A stretch of 64,000 bases of DNA, taken from an uncultured Lachnospiraceae bacterium (lineage in GTDB: Bacteria; Bacillota; Clostridia; Lachnospirales; Lachnospiraceae). Below, piece after piece: positions 52,471 to 60,930 of the stretch (positions are counted from its first letter, which is position 1; the number at the start of each line of letters is the position of its first letter). The stretch lies in assembly GCA_910588955.1 (NCBI GenBank), contig CAJURQ010000011.1:1-64000 (forward strand). The letters run 5' to 3'. The position numbers were made by a program, and so were the translations under genes. The notes below the pieces were generated by a model. The model ran no database searches and was not told where the DNA came from. It worked only from the letters and a program-made list of their open reading frames with translations.

Positions 52471-53469
52471 ATGATTACACAGCAGACAGCGATTCCCGCA
52501 AGAACGTTAAACGAACAGGAGCTCTCACCTGATTCTATGAGCACCTACGACAATCTGTACTCTCGAAACGACTACGGAACGTTGGACTACCCGGTCAACG
52601 CCCGTTATCTGGATCTGCATAAATCTTATCTGAACTGGATTCGCTGGCATTGGCATGAGGAAATGGAAATTCTGATAGTGGACAAGGGCGTTGCGGAAGT
52701 TTCCACCGATGACGACACCTATCTGATCAGACCGGGGCAGGGACTTATCATCAACCAGAATGTCATGCACTGTATTCACGCGCAGGACAAAAAGCAGTGC
52801 ACCTTCCACTCCCTTGTCTTTCATCCGGACTACATCTTCGGGCACAAGAGCAATTACCTGCAGACGCAGTACCTGCTGCCTATGCAGAACTACCAGCTTT
52901 TTAAAGTCTTTTTTCTGGACGAGAGTGCGCCGTGGCATGAGCGGATGCTGCAGACACTGACCGAGGTGATCGAGGTAAATATGACAAAACATTTCGGCTA
53001 TGAGATTGCCACCAAGGGATATCTGTGCCACTTTTGGGCGGAACTGCTTCGTCAGCTCCCGCACACGGAAACCGTTTCCGCCCCGCGTGTGCCGCAGGAT
53101 GAACAGCGCGTCAAGGAGGCAATGCTTTTTATCAGAACCCATCACGCGGAACCTCTGACTTTGCAGGAAATCGCCGACAGCATCCACGTCAGCAAGAGCG
53201 AGTGCTGCCGCTGCTTTTCGAGAACCCTGCAGATGAGCCCCTTTGAATATCTGATGAAATACCGGATTTATGAATCCACCAAAAAGTTGATGGATCCCGA
53301 ACAAAATTTTGGATCCATTGCGGATCTGGCTCTCTCGGTCGGCTTCAACAACACAAGCTACTATAATAAACTCTTCAAAAAGTTTCTCGGCTGTACGCCC
53401 ACATACTACCGGACACACAAAGTGCTGCATCAGGAGCCGGAGCGGGGTACGCTGTCCTACTTCCTGTAA
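52471..53469 (+). CDS. AraC-family transcriptional regulator with cupin sensor
   Basis: 332 residues. The N-terminal cupin (about residues 40-130: HWHEEMEILIVDKGVAEVSTDDDTYLIRPGQGLIINQNVMHCI) would bind a sugar or similar ligand. The C-terminal double helix-turn-helix has LTLQEIADSIHVSKSECCRCFSR and IADLALSVGFNNTSYYNKLFKKFLGCTPTYYR. The start at 52471 fits the family length; AGAGGA lies upstream. It is divergent from the S8 protease gene and might control it through the inverted repeat between them. The two promoters are about 25 bp apart. Confidence 0.92.
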   Translation: MITQQTAIPARTLNEQELSPDSMSTYDNLYSRNDYGTLDYPVNARYLDLHKSYLNWIRWHWHEEMEILIVDKGVAEVSTDDDTYLIRPGQGLIINQNVMHCIHAQDKKQCTFHSLVFHPDYIFGHKSNYLQTQYLLPMQNYQLFKVFFLDESAPWHERMLQTLTEVIEVNMTKHFGYEIATKGYLCHFWAELLRQLPHTETVSAPRVPQDEQRVKEAMLFIRTHHAEPLTLQEIADSIHVSKSECCRCFSRTLQMSPFEYLMKYRIYESTKKLMDPEQNFGSIADLALSVGFNNTSYYNKLFKKFLGCTPTYYRTHKVLHQEPERGTLSYFL

Positions 53470-53546
53470 AAATTTGTCTGTTATTCGTTGCATAAGTAAT
53501 TTTTATCATTCATATGCAAAATATAATTATTTTATGTAAAATATAC

Positions 53547-53575
53547 TTGACATTTGTTTTTTAGCGTGCTATCCT
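53547..53575 (+). promoter_or_regulatory. Promoter of the small HTH/membrane operon
   Basis: TTGACA (53547-53552), 17 bp, TATCCT (53570-53575). In the leader, GTGCCTG (53600-53606) can pair with CAGGCAC (53628-53634), placing the GGAGG ribosome site at the foot of a hairpin. Confidence 0.7.
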
Positions 53576-53640
53576 GTGAATCACAGGCGGAAGTAACCCG
53601 TGCCTGTTAAAAGCCAGGGAAAGGAGGCAGGCACCTATTT

Positions 53641-53853
53641 ATGAAAAATCTGAAACTGAAGCTGGCGCGCATGGAAAAGGATATATCCCAGACCGAGCTT
53701 GCGAAACGGGTCGGCGTCACAAGACAGACTATCGGTATGGTAGAATCCGGCGATTACAATCCAACCTTAAATTTATGTATTCAGATCTGTAAAGAACTTG
53801 GCAAAACCTTAAATGATTTATTCTGGGAGGAAAACGATGATGAAGTGGTTTAA
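53641..53853 (+). CDS. Small Cro/CI-type regulator
   Basis: 70 residues, nearly all one helix-turn-helix domain of the compact YgzD/Xre type: LKLARMEKDISQTELAKRVGVTRQTIGMVESGDYNPTLNLCIQICKELGKTLNDLFWE. These small regulators usually precede a membrane protein gene, as here. It overlaps the next gene by 17 bp. AAAGGAGG lies upstream inside a possible hairpin. Confidence 0.93.
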   Translation: MKNLKLKLARMEKDISQTELAKRVGVTRQTIGMVESGDYNPTLNLCIQICKELGKTLNDLFWEENDDEVV

Positions 53854-54325
53854 TAAAAAAAGCAATTTGGATGAAATGCAGGAACTGCAGCTTTTAAAGG
53901 CGGAGAGCAGAGGCTTCTGGATCGGATTTCTCGGTCTGGCTGCTGCCATGGCGGTGCAGGCGTTTCTATATGGCGCGGAATCCATGAGGAATATGATATC
54001 GGGTGAATTTATCGTATTCCTGTGCATGGGGCTGTATCTGATCGGCGGCTGCCTGCGCAACGGCATCTGGGACAGGCACCTGAAGGCGACTCCGTCGGTC
54101 AATATAGGGTTAAGCCTGCTTGCCGCAGCGGTGACAGCCCTGTTCGATGCCATCCTCTCCTATCGCAATTACCATGACGCCTTCACCGCGCTTACCGTCT
54201 TTGTCGTGTACTTCCTCATGATCAGCGTAGTACTTTCAGTCACTCTGACAGTCTGCTCCTCTCTTTATCGCCGCAGGAGAAAGCATCTGGAAGAGGAAAG
54301 CGATGACAGCGAAAACCGGGAGTAG
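53837..54325 (+). CDS. Small four-helix membrane protein (DUF6773-like)
   Basis: 162 residues from the ATG at 53837, which has GGAGG upstream within the regulator gene. A short cytoplasmic N-terminus (NKKSNLDEMQELQLLKAESRG) precedes four membrane helices (about residues 25-45, 57-75, 90-110, 122-145) and a charged tail. This arrangement, next to a compact Xre regulator, is common in Firmicutes. A role is not established. The family name is from memory and should be treated as tentative. Confidence 0.85.
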   Translation: MMKWFNKKSNLDEMQELQLLKAESRGFWIGFLGLAAAMAVQAFLYGAESMRNMISGEFIVFLCMGLYLIGGCLRNGIWDRHLKATPSVNIGLSLLAAAVTALFDAILSYRNYHDAFTALTVFVVYFLMISVVLSVTLTVCSSLYRRRRKHLEEESDDSENRE

Positions 54326-54423
54326 AAACAAGTGCTCTTATGACCGGGTAAAAGGCGTCCTCTGCCGACAGCCGGACCAATTCATAATATGAAATAAAGA
54401 AAGATAAAGGAGATGGAAAACAA

Positions 54424-55350
54424 ATGAACACAAACACTTACAAAAAAGACTTTTCAGACATCGGCATCCGTATGCTCATCAGCACTGCAGTCATCACCCT
54501 GCTGCAGATCGGCGCGCAGACCTTTGCCCTCACACTTTTTCCCGAATGGCGGGATAATTTCAACATCCTGTTAGCCGTCACCATGGTGCCGCTCTACGTG
54601 CTGGGTTTCCCGATTTCCTTTGCCCTGATGCGGAATAAAGACGTGCCCGCCATCGAAAAGCATCACATGAGCGCAGGGCAGCTTGTGGTTGCCTTTATGA
54701 TCAGCTACGCTCTTATGATCACCGGAAATCTGATCGGTCTCGGTCTCACCGCAGGTATCAGTCTGCTGAAAGGCTCCCCGGTACAAAATACGCTCCTGAA
54801 CATCATAACCGGCGGTTCCATCTGGGTTACTGCCATCTTCACGGTGCTGTGCGCCCCGGTTTTCGAGGAGATTCTGTTCCGCAAGCTGATCTGCGACAAG
54901 GTTATCAAATACGGGGAGGGCTGTGCGGTCATGCTCTCCGGGCTGATCTTCGGGCTGTTCCACATGAATTTTAACCAGTTTTTTTACGCATTCTTTTTGG
55001 GCAGCTTTTTCGCCTTTGTCTACGTAAAGACCGGCAACCTGAAATATACGATCCTGCTGCATATGGCGATAAACTTCTTTGGAAGCGTTCTGGGCGGCAT
55101 CCTACTGCAGCTTGATCAGACGAAGCCTTCCACCGTCATCATCTCGGCAGTCTTCTCCCTGTGCGTATTCGGAATGGCAATCGCCGGCATTGTAACGCTC
55201 ATCGTGAAACGCCGTGCTTTTGCCTTAAAGCCGGGGGAAATTATCATAGAAAAGGGGCAGCGTTTCAAGACCTTGATCCTGAATGTGGGAATGGCTCTGT
55301 ACTGCCTTGTCTTTCTGGGGATTATGCTCTGGCAGGCATTTCTTGCATGA
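54424..55350 (+). CDS. CPBP-family intramembrane metalloprotease
   Basis: 308 residues with about eight membrane helices. The Abi/CAAX motifs are FEEILFRK (motif 1, about residue 152), FGLFHMNFNQF (motif 2, His about 178) and LLHMAINFFGS (motif 3, about 217). Members cleave or modify membrane-anchored substrates, and some protect against self-made bacteriocins. It is the third gene of the HTH/membrane unit. AAGGAG precedes the ATG. A good terminator follows. Confidence 0.93.
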   Translation: MNTNTYKKDFSDIGIRMLISTAVITLLQIGAQTFALTLFPEWRDNFNILLAVTMVPLYVLGFPISFALMRNKDVPAIEKHHMSAGQLVVAFMISYALMITGNLIGLGLTAGISLLKGSPVQNTLLNIITGGSIWVTAIFTVLCAPVFEEILFRKLICDKVIKYGEGCAVMLSGLIFGLFHMNFNQFFYAFFLGSFFAFVYVKTGNLKYTILLHMAINFFGSVLGGILLQLDQTKPSTVIISAVFSLCVFGMAIAGIVTLIVKRRAFALKPGEIIIEKGQRFKTLILNVGMALYCLVFLGIMLWQAFLA

Positions 55351-55380
55351 CAGGTTCGGATTGATCCGACAGTTCTTTAC

Positions 55381-55422
55381 GATACCGGCAGGGCAGCTAC
55401 CTTGCCGGTATCGCTATTTTTT
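55381..55422 (+). terminator. Terminator between convergent genes
   Basis: A 10-bp stem (GATACCGGCA 55381-55390 with TGCCGGTATC 55403-55412) followed by GCTATTTTTT. The 3' end of the leftward gene at 55397 lies within this stem. Confidence 0.85.
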
Positions 55423-56167
55423 CCTGCCCGGTGACAAAAAAGCAGGCGCCGCTGTAAGCCCCCGCCTCGTACAGTTTACCGATTATTTCAAGCATCCGCC
55501 GATTGAGTCTGTGGTATACAACAGGTTTCTCCCAGCGGATACCCCGCAAATATTCCCGCTGTCTGCCATTGAGGCATCCCATTTTGTCCTCTACAGCAGC
55601 ACACAATCCGCCCTGCTCACTCTGTACACCTTGCTCTTTTTCCCCGATTTGACTATATTGGTCACCTGCCGGTTCTCCGAAAGGACAGGACACATAACTG
55701 TAAGTTTCCCCGCCTTCCTTGCACTTTCTGTATAACAATTCTGTCAGTTTTCCATCCCGCTTCGGCTCGTACACAGATTCCTTCCATAAAATTTCCCGTG
55801 TCTGCGCCATTTTATTCCGTTGTGACGCTGCCGTCAAATCCGGCGTACTCGTCATATTGGTTTGACTCTTATAGTCAACTTCTATTTTCCGAAAACTCCG
55901 TCTTCCGTACGCATCCTGAACCTGCACAAACTGTTCCTGTGGCGCAAACAATTCTTCCGTAGGCTCTTCCAGCAAAAGCACACGGCTTTCATACAGATAC
56001 GCCATCATAATGCGCTGTACCTTGGCACGTGGCGCCGGATAATCCAGCCGGTCAACAATCTGATCCAGCGTATATCCGATATCCGTCAAATGTCTGACCG
56101 CGCCGCCGCATGCCGCGTCCGTGACGAAACTTGACAGCGCGTTCTGAAAGTAACTTGTCTCGTCCAA
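55397..56167 (-). CDS. Uncharacterised 256-residue protein
   Basis: No family is recognised. N-terminal TSYFQNALSSFVTDAACGGAVRHLTDIGYTLDQIVDRLDYPAPRAKVQRIMMAYLYES could be a helical DNA-binding-like region. A middle part rich in Gln/Lys, SVYEPKRDGKLTELLYRKCKEGG, YVSCPFGEP and a C-terminal LNRRMLEIIGKLYEAGAYSGACFFVTG follow. It is soluble. The start is best placed at the TTG at 56167, where AGGAGG is 8 nt upstream; the ATG at 56227 has no ribosome site. It stands alone, downstream of nth. Confidence 0.7.
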   Translation of the reverse strand: MDETSYFQNALSSFVTDAACGGAVRHLTDIGYTLDQIVDRLDYPAPRAKVQRIMMAYLYESRVLLLEEPTEELFAPQEQFVQVQDAYGRRSFRKIEVDYKSQTNMTSTPDLTAASQRNKMAQTREILWKESVYEPKRDGKLTELLYRKCKEGGETYSYVSCPFGEPAGDQYSQIGEKEQGVQSEQGGLCAAVEDKMGCLNGRQREYLRGIRWEKPVVYHRLNRRMLEIIGKLYEAGAYSGACFFVTGQEKIAIPAR

Positions 56168-56310
56168 TGCCGCCCCTCCTATATTACACGCTTTTGACTC
56201 TTTAGCCCTCTTCGCCTGCCTCTTCACGAAGCAGACTTTGCTGCTGAGTTTTAGAAGTACTTCTCACACTATTACAGCCATCATCTTCCTACAGCAGAGG
56301 CACCCATCAG

Positions 56311-56943
56311 TCATATGTTCTTCTTGCAGATATCCGCAAGACAGCACTTGTCGCAAAAAGGCTTCGTCCGCGCCGTACAAACCTCTCTGCCGTGCAGGAC
56401 GAACCGATGGCACAGGTCGTTTCCCTCCTCGGGCGGCACAATCTTCCACAACGCCATCTCCACCTTCTTCGGCTCCTTGAGCCCGTCCACCAGACCAATA
56501 CGGTTGCACAGCCGGATACAGTGGGTGTCCGTGACAATTGCCGGCTTGCCGAACACATCCCCCATAATCAGATTGGCGCTCTTTCTGCCCACGCCGGGCA
56601 GCGAAAGTAATGCGTCAAAGTCACCCGGCACCTGCCCGCCGTACTCCTCTTTCAACTGTTTCATGCAGGCGCTGATATCCCGCGCCTTGCTGTTCCCGAG
56701 ACCACAGGGGTGCACAATCGCCTCGATCTCTTCCACCGGTGCCGCCGCCAGCGTGTCCACATCCGGGAATTTCTCATACAGCTTCTCCACCACCACATTG
56801 ACTCTGGCGTCCGTACACTGGGCGGCAAGCCGCACACTGACCAGCAGCTTCCATGCCTCGTTGTATTCCAGAGAGCAGCCCGCGTCGGGGTATTCCTGCT
56901 TCAGTCTCTCAATGACCGCAAGAGCCAGTTCTTTTTTTCTCAT
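56311..56943 (-). CDS. nth: Endonuclease III
   Basis: Base-excision repair glycosylase/AP lyase for oxidised pyrimidines. 210 residues from the ATG at 56943 (GAGGAG upstream). The helix-hairpin-helix is LPGVGRKSANLIMGDVFGKP with the catalytic Lys (about residue 120), the catalytic Asp is in VTDTHCIRLCNR (about 138), and the four Cys of the iron-sulfur loop are in CTARTKPFCDKCCLADIC. Full length. Confidence 0.96.
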   Translation of the reverse strand: MRKKELALAVIERLKQEYPDAGCSLEYNEAWKLLVSVRLAAQCTDARVNVVVEKLYEKFPDVDTLAAAPVEEIEAIVHPCGLGNSKARDISACMKQLKEEYGGQVPGDFDALLSLPGVGRKSANLIMGDVFGKPAIVTDTHCIRLCNRIGLVDGLKEPKKVEMALWKIVPPEEGNDLCHRFVLHGREVCTARTKPFCDKCCLADICKKNI

Positions 56944-56995
56944 GCTGCGTCTATCTCCTCTTTTGTTGCTCTGATTGTTTTCTTTTTCCATATTG

Positions 56996-58339
56996 TTACA
57001 AAGCGGAAAACTTCTTCAAATACCGCTTTAACAAAAACGCGCAAAAATACGGAAATGTGTAAATCTGACCGTCAAAACCGATATTGCCGCTTATCAGCTT
57101 TATCCCATAATGAATATCCTCGTATTTATCACTTTCAATGAGTGTTCTGAGCGATTTTGCCCTGCCGTTCGTGGCTTTCACTTCAATCGGAATCAGATCG
57201 TCCGCCGTCCTCACAAAGAAATCTTCCTCCAACGTGGAATCTTCACGCTTGTAATAGTACAGCCCGTATCCACTCTTGACAAGTGCCTCTCCCACCACGT
57301 TTTCATAGAGCGCCCCCTTATAGACTCCCAGATTCCTATTGGCACGCAAATCCTCCTGCGCCTCCTCGTCGAGCATAGCCACGAGAAGACCGCTGTCCGC
57401 AAAGTACAGCTTATATTTTGTGTCGTCAATATTTCCCTTTAGTGGCAGTTCCGGGTATCTCATGCAGTAGCAGACATTGACAATCCCCGTATCCGACAGC
57501 CACTCGATACAGCCGCGATAATCCTTAAACCGCGCGCCGGACGCCACCTTTGAAATCTGGAACTTTTTGTTGTCCTTGGCAAGCTGAATCGGAATCTGGC
57601 GGAACACATTGAGAATCCGCGTCTGATCGATTCCCACCGCATACTTGCGAATATCCTCCTCGTAGTCAGTCAAAAGCTGCCGCTGTATTGCGAGAGATCC
57701 TTCAAAGCTGTCCTTTTCGATGTACTCCCTGACCACAGCCGGCATCCCGCCCAAAATACAGAAATCCAGAAACAGCGCGCTGCATACGGACAATTCCGTC
57801 TCATCAAAAAGCTGCTGCCGCACCATATGCGCCAGCATATCTTCTATGAAATCCGCGTCATACCCCTTCGCCCACAAAAACTCCTCGAAATCAAGCGAAT
57901 GCATCTCATAATCCGTCTTATACCCGACACTGTTGCTCTCGATTCTGGCATAGTGAATCCCCAGCAGAGAACCGCTGCATATCACATCGAACCTGCCGTC
58001 CTGTTCAAAAAATTTGAGCGCAGTCGCAATCTCCGGGAACTCCTGCAATTCGTCAAAGAAAAGTAACGTCTTTCCCTCCACAAACCGCTTTTTAGGGTCA
58101 ATTCTGGAAATATTCCGAATCAAATCCGCAGTCTTGTAGCCCTCTGAAATAATCTGCTTGTACTTCGGCTCCTCCACAAAGTTAATCTCGATCACATTTT
58201 CATAATGCTTTGCCCCGAAATTCCTAATAGATTCCGTCTTTCCAATCTGCCTCGAGCCTTTGACAATCAGCGGCTTTCTACCCTCATCCTGCCGCCACTC
58301 TTCCAGATATAAGTCTATTTTTCGTCTCAGATATTTCAT
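56996..58339 (-). CDS. AAA ATPase with DUF4143 domain
   Basis: 447 residues. Walker A IVKGSRQIGKTESI (about residue 27), Walker B KTLLFFDELQEFPE (about 93) and sensor SGSLLGIHY. The C-terminal DUF4143 domain has KLYFADSGLLVAML, YENVVGEALVKSGYGLYYYKRE and the nuclease-like LIPIEVKATNGRAKSLRTL. This family is widespread in Clostridia and Bacteroidetes, often many copies per genome, with no settled function; some are linked to mobile elements or toxin-like loci. Four regular repeats lie upstream of its start. Confidence 0.9.
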   Translation of the reverse strand: MKYLRRKIDLYLEEWRQDEGRKPLIVKGSRQIGKTESIRNFGAKHYENVIEINFVEEPKYKQIISEGYKTADLIRNISRIDPKKRFVEGKTLLFFDELQEFPEIATALKFFEQDGRFDVICSGSLLGIHYARIESNSVGYKTDYEMHSLDFEEFLWAKGYDADFIEDMLAHMVRQQLFDETELSVCSALFLDFCILGGMPAVVREYIEKDSFEGSLAIQRQLLTDYEEDIRKYAVGIDQTRILNVFRQIPIQLAKDNKKFQISKVASGARFKDYRGCIEWLSDTGIVNVCYCMRYPELPLKGNIDDTKYKLYFADSGLLVAMLDEEAQEDLRANRNLGVYKGALYENVVGEALVKSGYGLYYYKREDSTLEEDFFVRTADDLIPIEVKATNGRAKSLRTLIESDKYEDIHYGIKLISGNIGFDGQIYTFPYFCAFLLKRYLKKFSAL

Positions 58340-58427
58340 AATCCCCTCACCTCAAAACAGCTATAAATTTTCGCCCGCTATCTGACTATAGTATATCCGC
58401 TTTTTCTTAGAAATACAATGATTCTGC

Positions 58428-58548
58428 AAAAAAATGAGGGAATTATATGCCTGTCATCGCAAAAAGATGAGGGAATCAATCTATATCTATCACAAAAAAT
58501 GAGGGAATTATATGCTCATCATTACAAAAAGATGAGGGAATTACAGTT
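58428..58548. repeat. Four direct repeats, 32-33 bp apart, before the DUF4143 gene
   Basis: The block AAAAA(G)ATGAGGGAAT recurs with its ATGAGGG at 58434, 58467, 58499 and 58532. Intervals are 33, 32 and 33 bp, i.e. about three helical turns. Repeats 1 and 3 continue with TATATGC. The array lies in the 201-bp gap between the DUF4143 start codon and the nicotinamidase stop, so it is probably in the DUF4143 promoter region. Confidence 0.75.
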
Positions 58549-59068
58549 CTCCCACAACCTCCACCTGACACATCTTCATCGCCTCCAGCGCATTCTTATG
58601 GCTCTCCGGCGTCACCCCGGCGCAGCAGTCGGCATTGACCCTTACAGTCACTTCCGGCAGAAACGCCTTGATGACAAGCGCGTTGGAGATCACACAGATA
58701 TCGGTGCAAAGCCCGATCAGCGTGACGCTCTCCAAATCCGGCATAGCTTTCAAATACTCCGCCAGCTCCACAGAACCGAAAGTCAATTTGTCAAAAACCT
58801 TCGCATCCTCGTTTCCCGCCTGACTCACCTGCGTCCGGATCTGCCACCCATCCGTATCCTTGATACAGTGGGGCACAGGAAGCTTCTTTCCCTCCTGTGT
58901 GTCCAGATACCCCTCGAAATGGGTGTCTCTCGTGTAGACCACCTCGCCGTCAAACTCCCGGATCTGCACCGCCACCTTGTCAACGACCGCCTCCGCTTCT
59001 TTCGTGCCGAGGGCACCGTCGATAAAATCATTCTGCATGTCAATTACCGCCAAAACATGTTTCGCCAT
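58541..59068 (-). CDS. Isochorismatase-family amidohydrolase, nicotinamidase-like
   Basis: 175 residues. The catalytic triad is visible: Asp in LAVIDMQNDFIDGALG (about residue 10), Lys in VFDKLTFGS (about 92) and Cys in IGLCTDICVISNAL (about 126). Metal ligands would be in YTRDTHF and similar. The size and order fit PncA-type nicotinamidases that return nicotinamide to NAD synthesis, although related amidases cannot be excluded. Confidence 0.92.
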   Translation of the reverse strand: MAKHVLAVIDMQNDFIDGALGTKEAEAVVDKVAVQIREFDGEVVYTRDTHFEGYLDTQEGKKLPVPHCIKDTDGWQIRTQVSQAGNEDAKVFDKLTFGSVELAEYLKAMPDLESVTLIGLCTDICVISNALVIKAFLPEVTVRVNADCCAGVTPESHKNALEAMKMCQVEVVGEL

Positions 59069-59100
59069 ACCGTATTCCTCCTACCTTTCCAAATTTCCCA

Positions 59101-59937
59101 TTACTGCCTGCTATGCCGCCTTATCATCCACACCGCCACCAGACTCACCACGATATAGCCGATGATCGCCACCACGGAGGATTCTATGCCAAACTCGCCG
59201 CCCGTCAGCAAAAAGGCACGCGTCTCCAGCACATAACTGCTGACGGAATACTCGTTGATCTCCGTGCCGATGGTCAGACCGCCGCCTATGATAATCATGT
59301 TCCAGACCCCGTGCACAATGGCGCTGTTCCAGACGGAACGCCCCTCCAGCGCAATGAAAGAGAACATCACGCCCACCATAGTTCCCGCCACCATCACCTG
59401 TATGCAGCTCGCCAGACTGAAATGCATCCCGATGATATGGAGCGACGCGAAAAGCGCGGAAGGCGCAAGAATACCTGCCGCCCTGCCCCACTTTTTGATC
59501 ACCGCATTCATCAGAAGCCCGCGAAACAACAGCTCTTCCGCCACGCCTGCTCCCAGTCCCGCGAGGAAAATGCCTCTGGTCACAAACGCAAGCTTCGTCC
59601 CGGCATCCAGCGGATTGCTCTCATAGCTTCCGGGAAGAAGCAGATATACCGCACTGACAAGCACCGGCAGAAGCACCGCCGCCACCGCCCACTTTATCTG
59701 GATCCGGCACTTTGGAATACAGAAATCCGACATTTCCTCTCCCAGATACTTTGTGCAGTAAAGCCGCACCAATATATAAGCCAGAACCGCGTAGGAAAGC
59801 CCGCCCACGATGTGATACAGCCACGCAGGAATCCCCGCCATGGAACACAGCATCATCACCAGCTGCTGCACCACCGATGCAAAAAGCAGAAACCCCACAC
59901 TTGCCATAATGGTCAAAATCATTTTCCCTGTTTTCAT
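59101..59937 (-). CDS. CPBP-family intramembrane metalloprotease (second)
   Basis: 278 residues, about eight membrane helices. Motifs: VAEELLFRGLLMN (motif 1), LFASLHIIGMHF (motif 2) and IVHGVWNMIIIG (motif 3). It is not closely similar to the CPBP gene at 54424. It lies between the nicotinamidase and HAD genes on the same strand. GGAGGACG precedes the ATG. Substrate is unknown. Confidence 0.93.
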   Translation of the reverse strand: MKTGKMILTIMASVGFLLFASVVQQLVMMLCSMAGIPAWLYHIVGGLSYAVLAYILVRLYCTKYLGEEMSDFCIPKCRIQIKWAVAAVLLPVLVSAVYLLLPGSYESNPLDAGTKLAFVTRGIFLAGLGAGVAEELLFRGLLMNAVIKKWGRAAGILAPSALFASLHIIGMHFSLASCIQVMVAGTMVGVMFSFIALEGRSVWNSAIVHGVWNMIIIGGGLTIGTEINEYSVSSYVLETRAFLLTGGEFGIESSVVAIIGYIVVSLVAVWMIRRHSRQ

Positions 59938-60009
59938 TTCGTCCTCCTCCTTTTACAAGTATAACGAAATACCGGCACGGGAATCTTCAACCGATCCCGG
60001 CTCTTTTCC

Positions 60010-60834
60010 TCAGGATATCCGTCCGAACTGCGCCAGCCACTTCGCCACCCCGTCCTCGTCGTTGGAGGCAATCTCGCCTGTGGCGTGTGCCTTTAACTCC
60101 GGCACCGCATTCGCCACGGCATAACACTCGTCAGAAATTTCAAACATGGGGATATCGTTGATAGCATCTCCGAAGGACACCACCCTGTCACAGTGCCATA
60201 TTTCCTTTAACCTCTTGATCGCCTCCGCCTTGGAGGCTTTCTTCGGCATGATTTCCAGAAAATATTCCGGGCGGTAAAGTTCCTGCTGCAAGGTACAGCG
60301 AAACCGCCCGTCACCGACAAAAATTTCATACATATGGGCAAGCTCCTCCCGGTCCGCAATGCAGGTGAAATAGAAAATGTCTCCCTGATACAGGCAGGTA
60401 TCATCCGAAAGCGGTCGGAATCTCCTATCCCCTTTCCTCATATCCAGATACCGCCTAATGCCCTCGTTCTCCCTGCCCGCTACATAGGACACACGCTCGA
60501 CACCGTCCACATAGGCGTAGACAAGGGGATTCGCACCGTTTTCCTGCAAAATGCCACTCACATAATGCGCCTCCTCCTCTGTAAAAGAAAGAGAGGAAAT
60601 CACCTCCCCCGTTGCCGGATGGATAATGAGGGCGCCATTGTAGGCAATGACCGGGATGGTCGTCGATAACCCTTTTGCCACCACTGAGGCGGACACGAGA
60701 GAACGGGCTGTAGCATAAGTAAACTGCATGCCCTTTGCCACCAGCCCGTTGATTGTCTCTATACTATATTGACTTATGCGGTCATTGCTGTTCAGCAGTG
60801 TACCGTCCAAATCCGTAACATACAACGTATGCAT
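60010..60834 (-). CDS. Cof-type HAD phosphatase
   Basis: 274 residues. HAD motif I is YVTDLDGTLLNSND (nucleophile Asp near residue 8), motif II is in VIAYNGALI, a C2B cap follows, and motif IV is SFGDAINDIPMFEI. Members dephosphorylate sugar phosphates, FMN or cofactors. Substrate is not predictable. It follows the S1 gene after two hairpins. Confidence 0.93.
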   Translation of the reverse strand: MHTLYVTDLDGTLLNSNDRISQYSIETINGLVAKGMQFTYATARSLVSASVVAKGLSTTIPVIAYNGALIIHPATGEVISSLSFTEEEAHYVSGILQENGANPLVYAYVDGVERVSYVAGRENEGIRRYLDMRKGDRRFRPLSDDTCLYQGDIFYFTCIADREELAHMYEIFVGDGRFRCTLQQELYRPEYFLEIMPKKASKAEAIKRLKEIWHCDRVVSFGDAINDIPMFEISDECYAVANAVPELKAHATGEIASNDEDGVAKWLAQFGRIS

Positions 60835-60862
60835 ATTCTATTCTCCCAAGATTCCTCCGCGC

Positions 60863-60928
60863 GGAGAATGCAGTTTTTCAGGCATTCTCCTGTGTGAGAA
60901 AAGTCTGCGCAGCAGGGTTTTCTCACAC
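60863..60928. repeat. Two adjacent perfect hairpins between the S1 and HAD genes
   Basis: Stem 1 is 9 bp (GGAGAATGC 60863-60871 with GCATTCTCC 60882-60890). Stem 2 is 11 bp (GTGTGAGAAAA 60892-60902 with TTTTCTCACAC 60918-60928). They start 2 bp after the S1 stop codon. No T run follows, so mRNA end protection or partial termination is possible. Confidence 0.6.
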
Positions 60929-60930
60929 GC

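Noticed and set aside
58428..58548. Four regular repeats considered as a CRISPR array
   Set aside because: The repeated block is only about 15 bp, the parts between are partly repeated too (TATATGC), and no cas gene is nearby.
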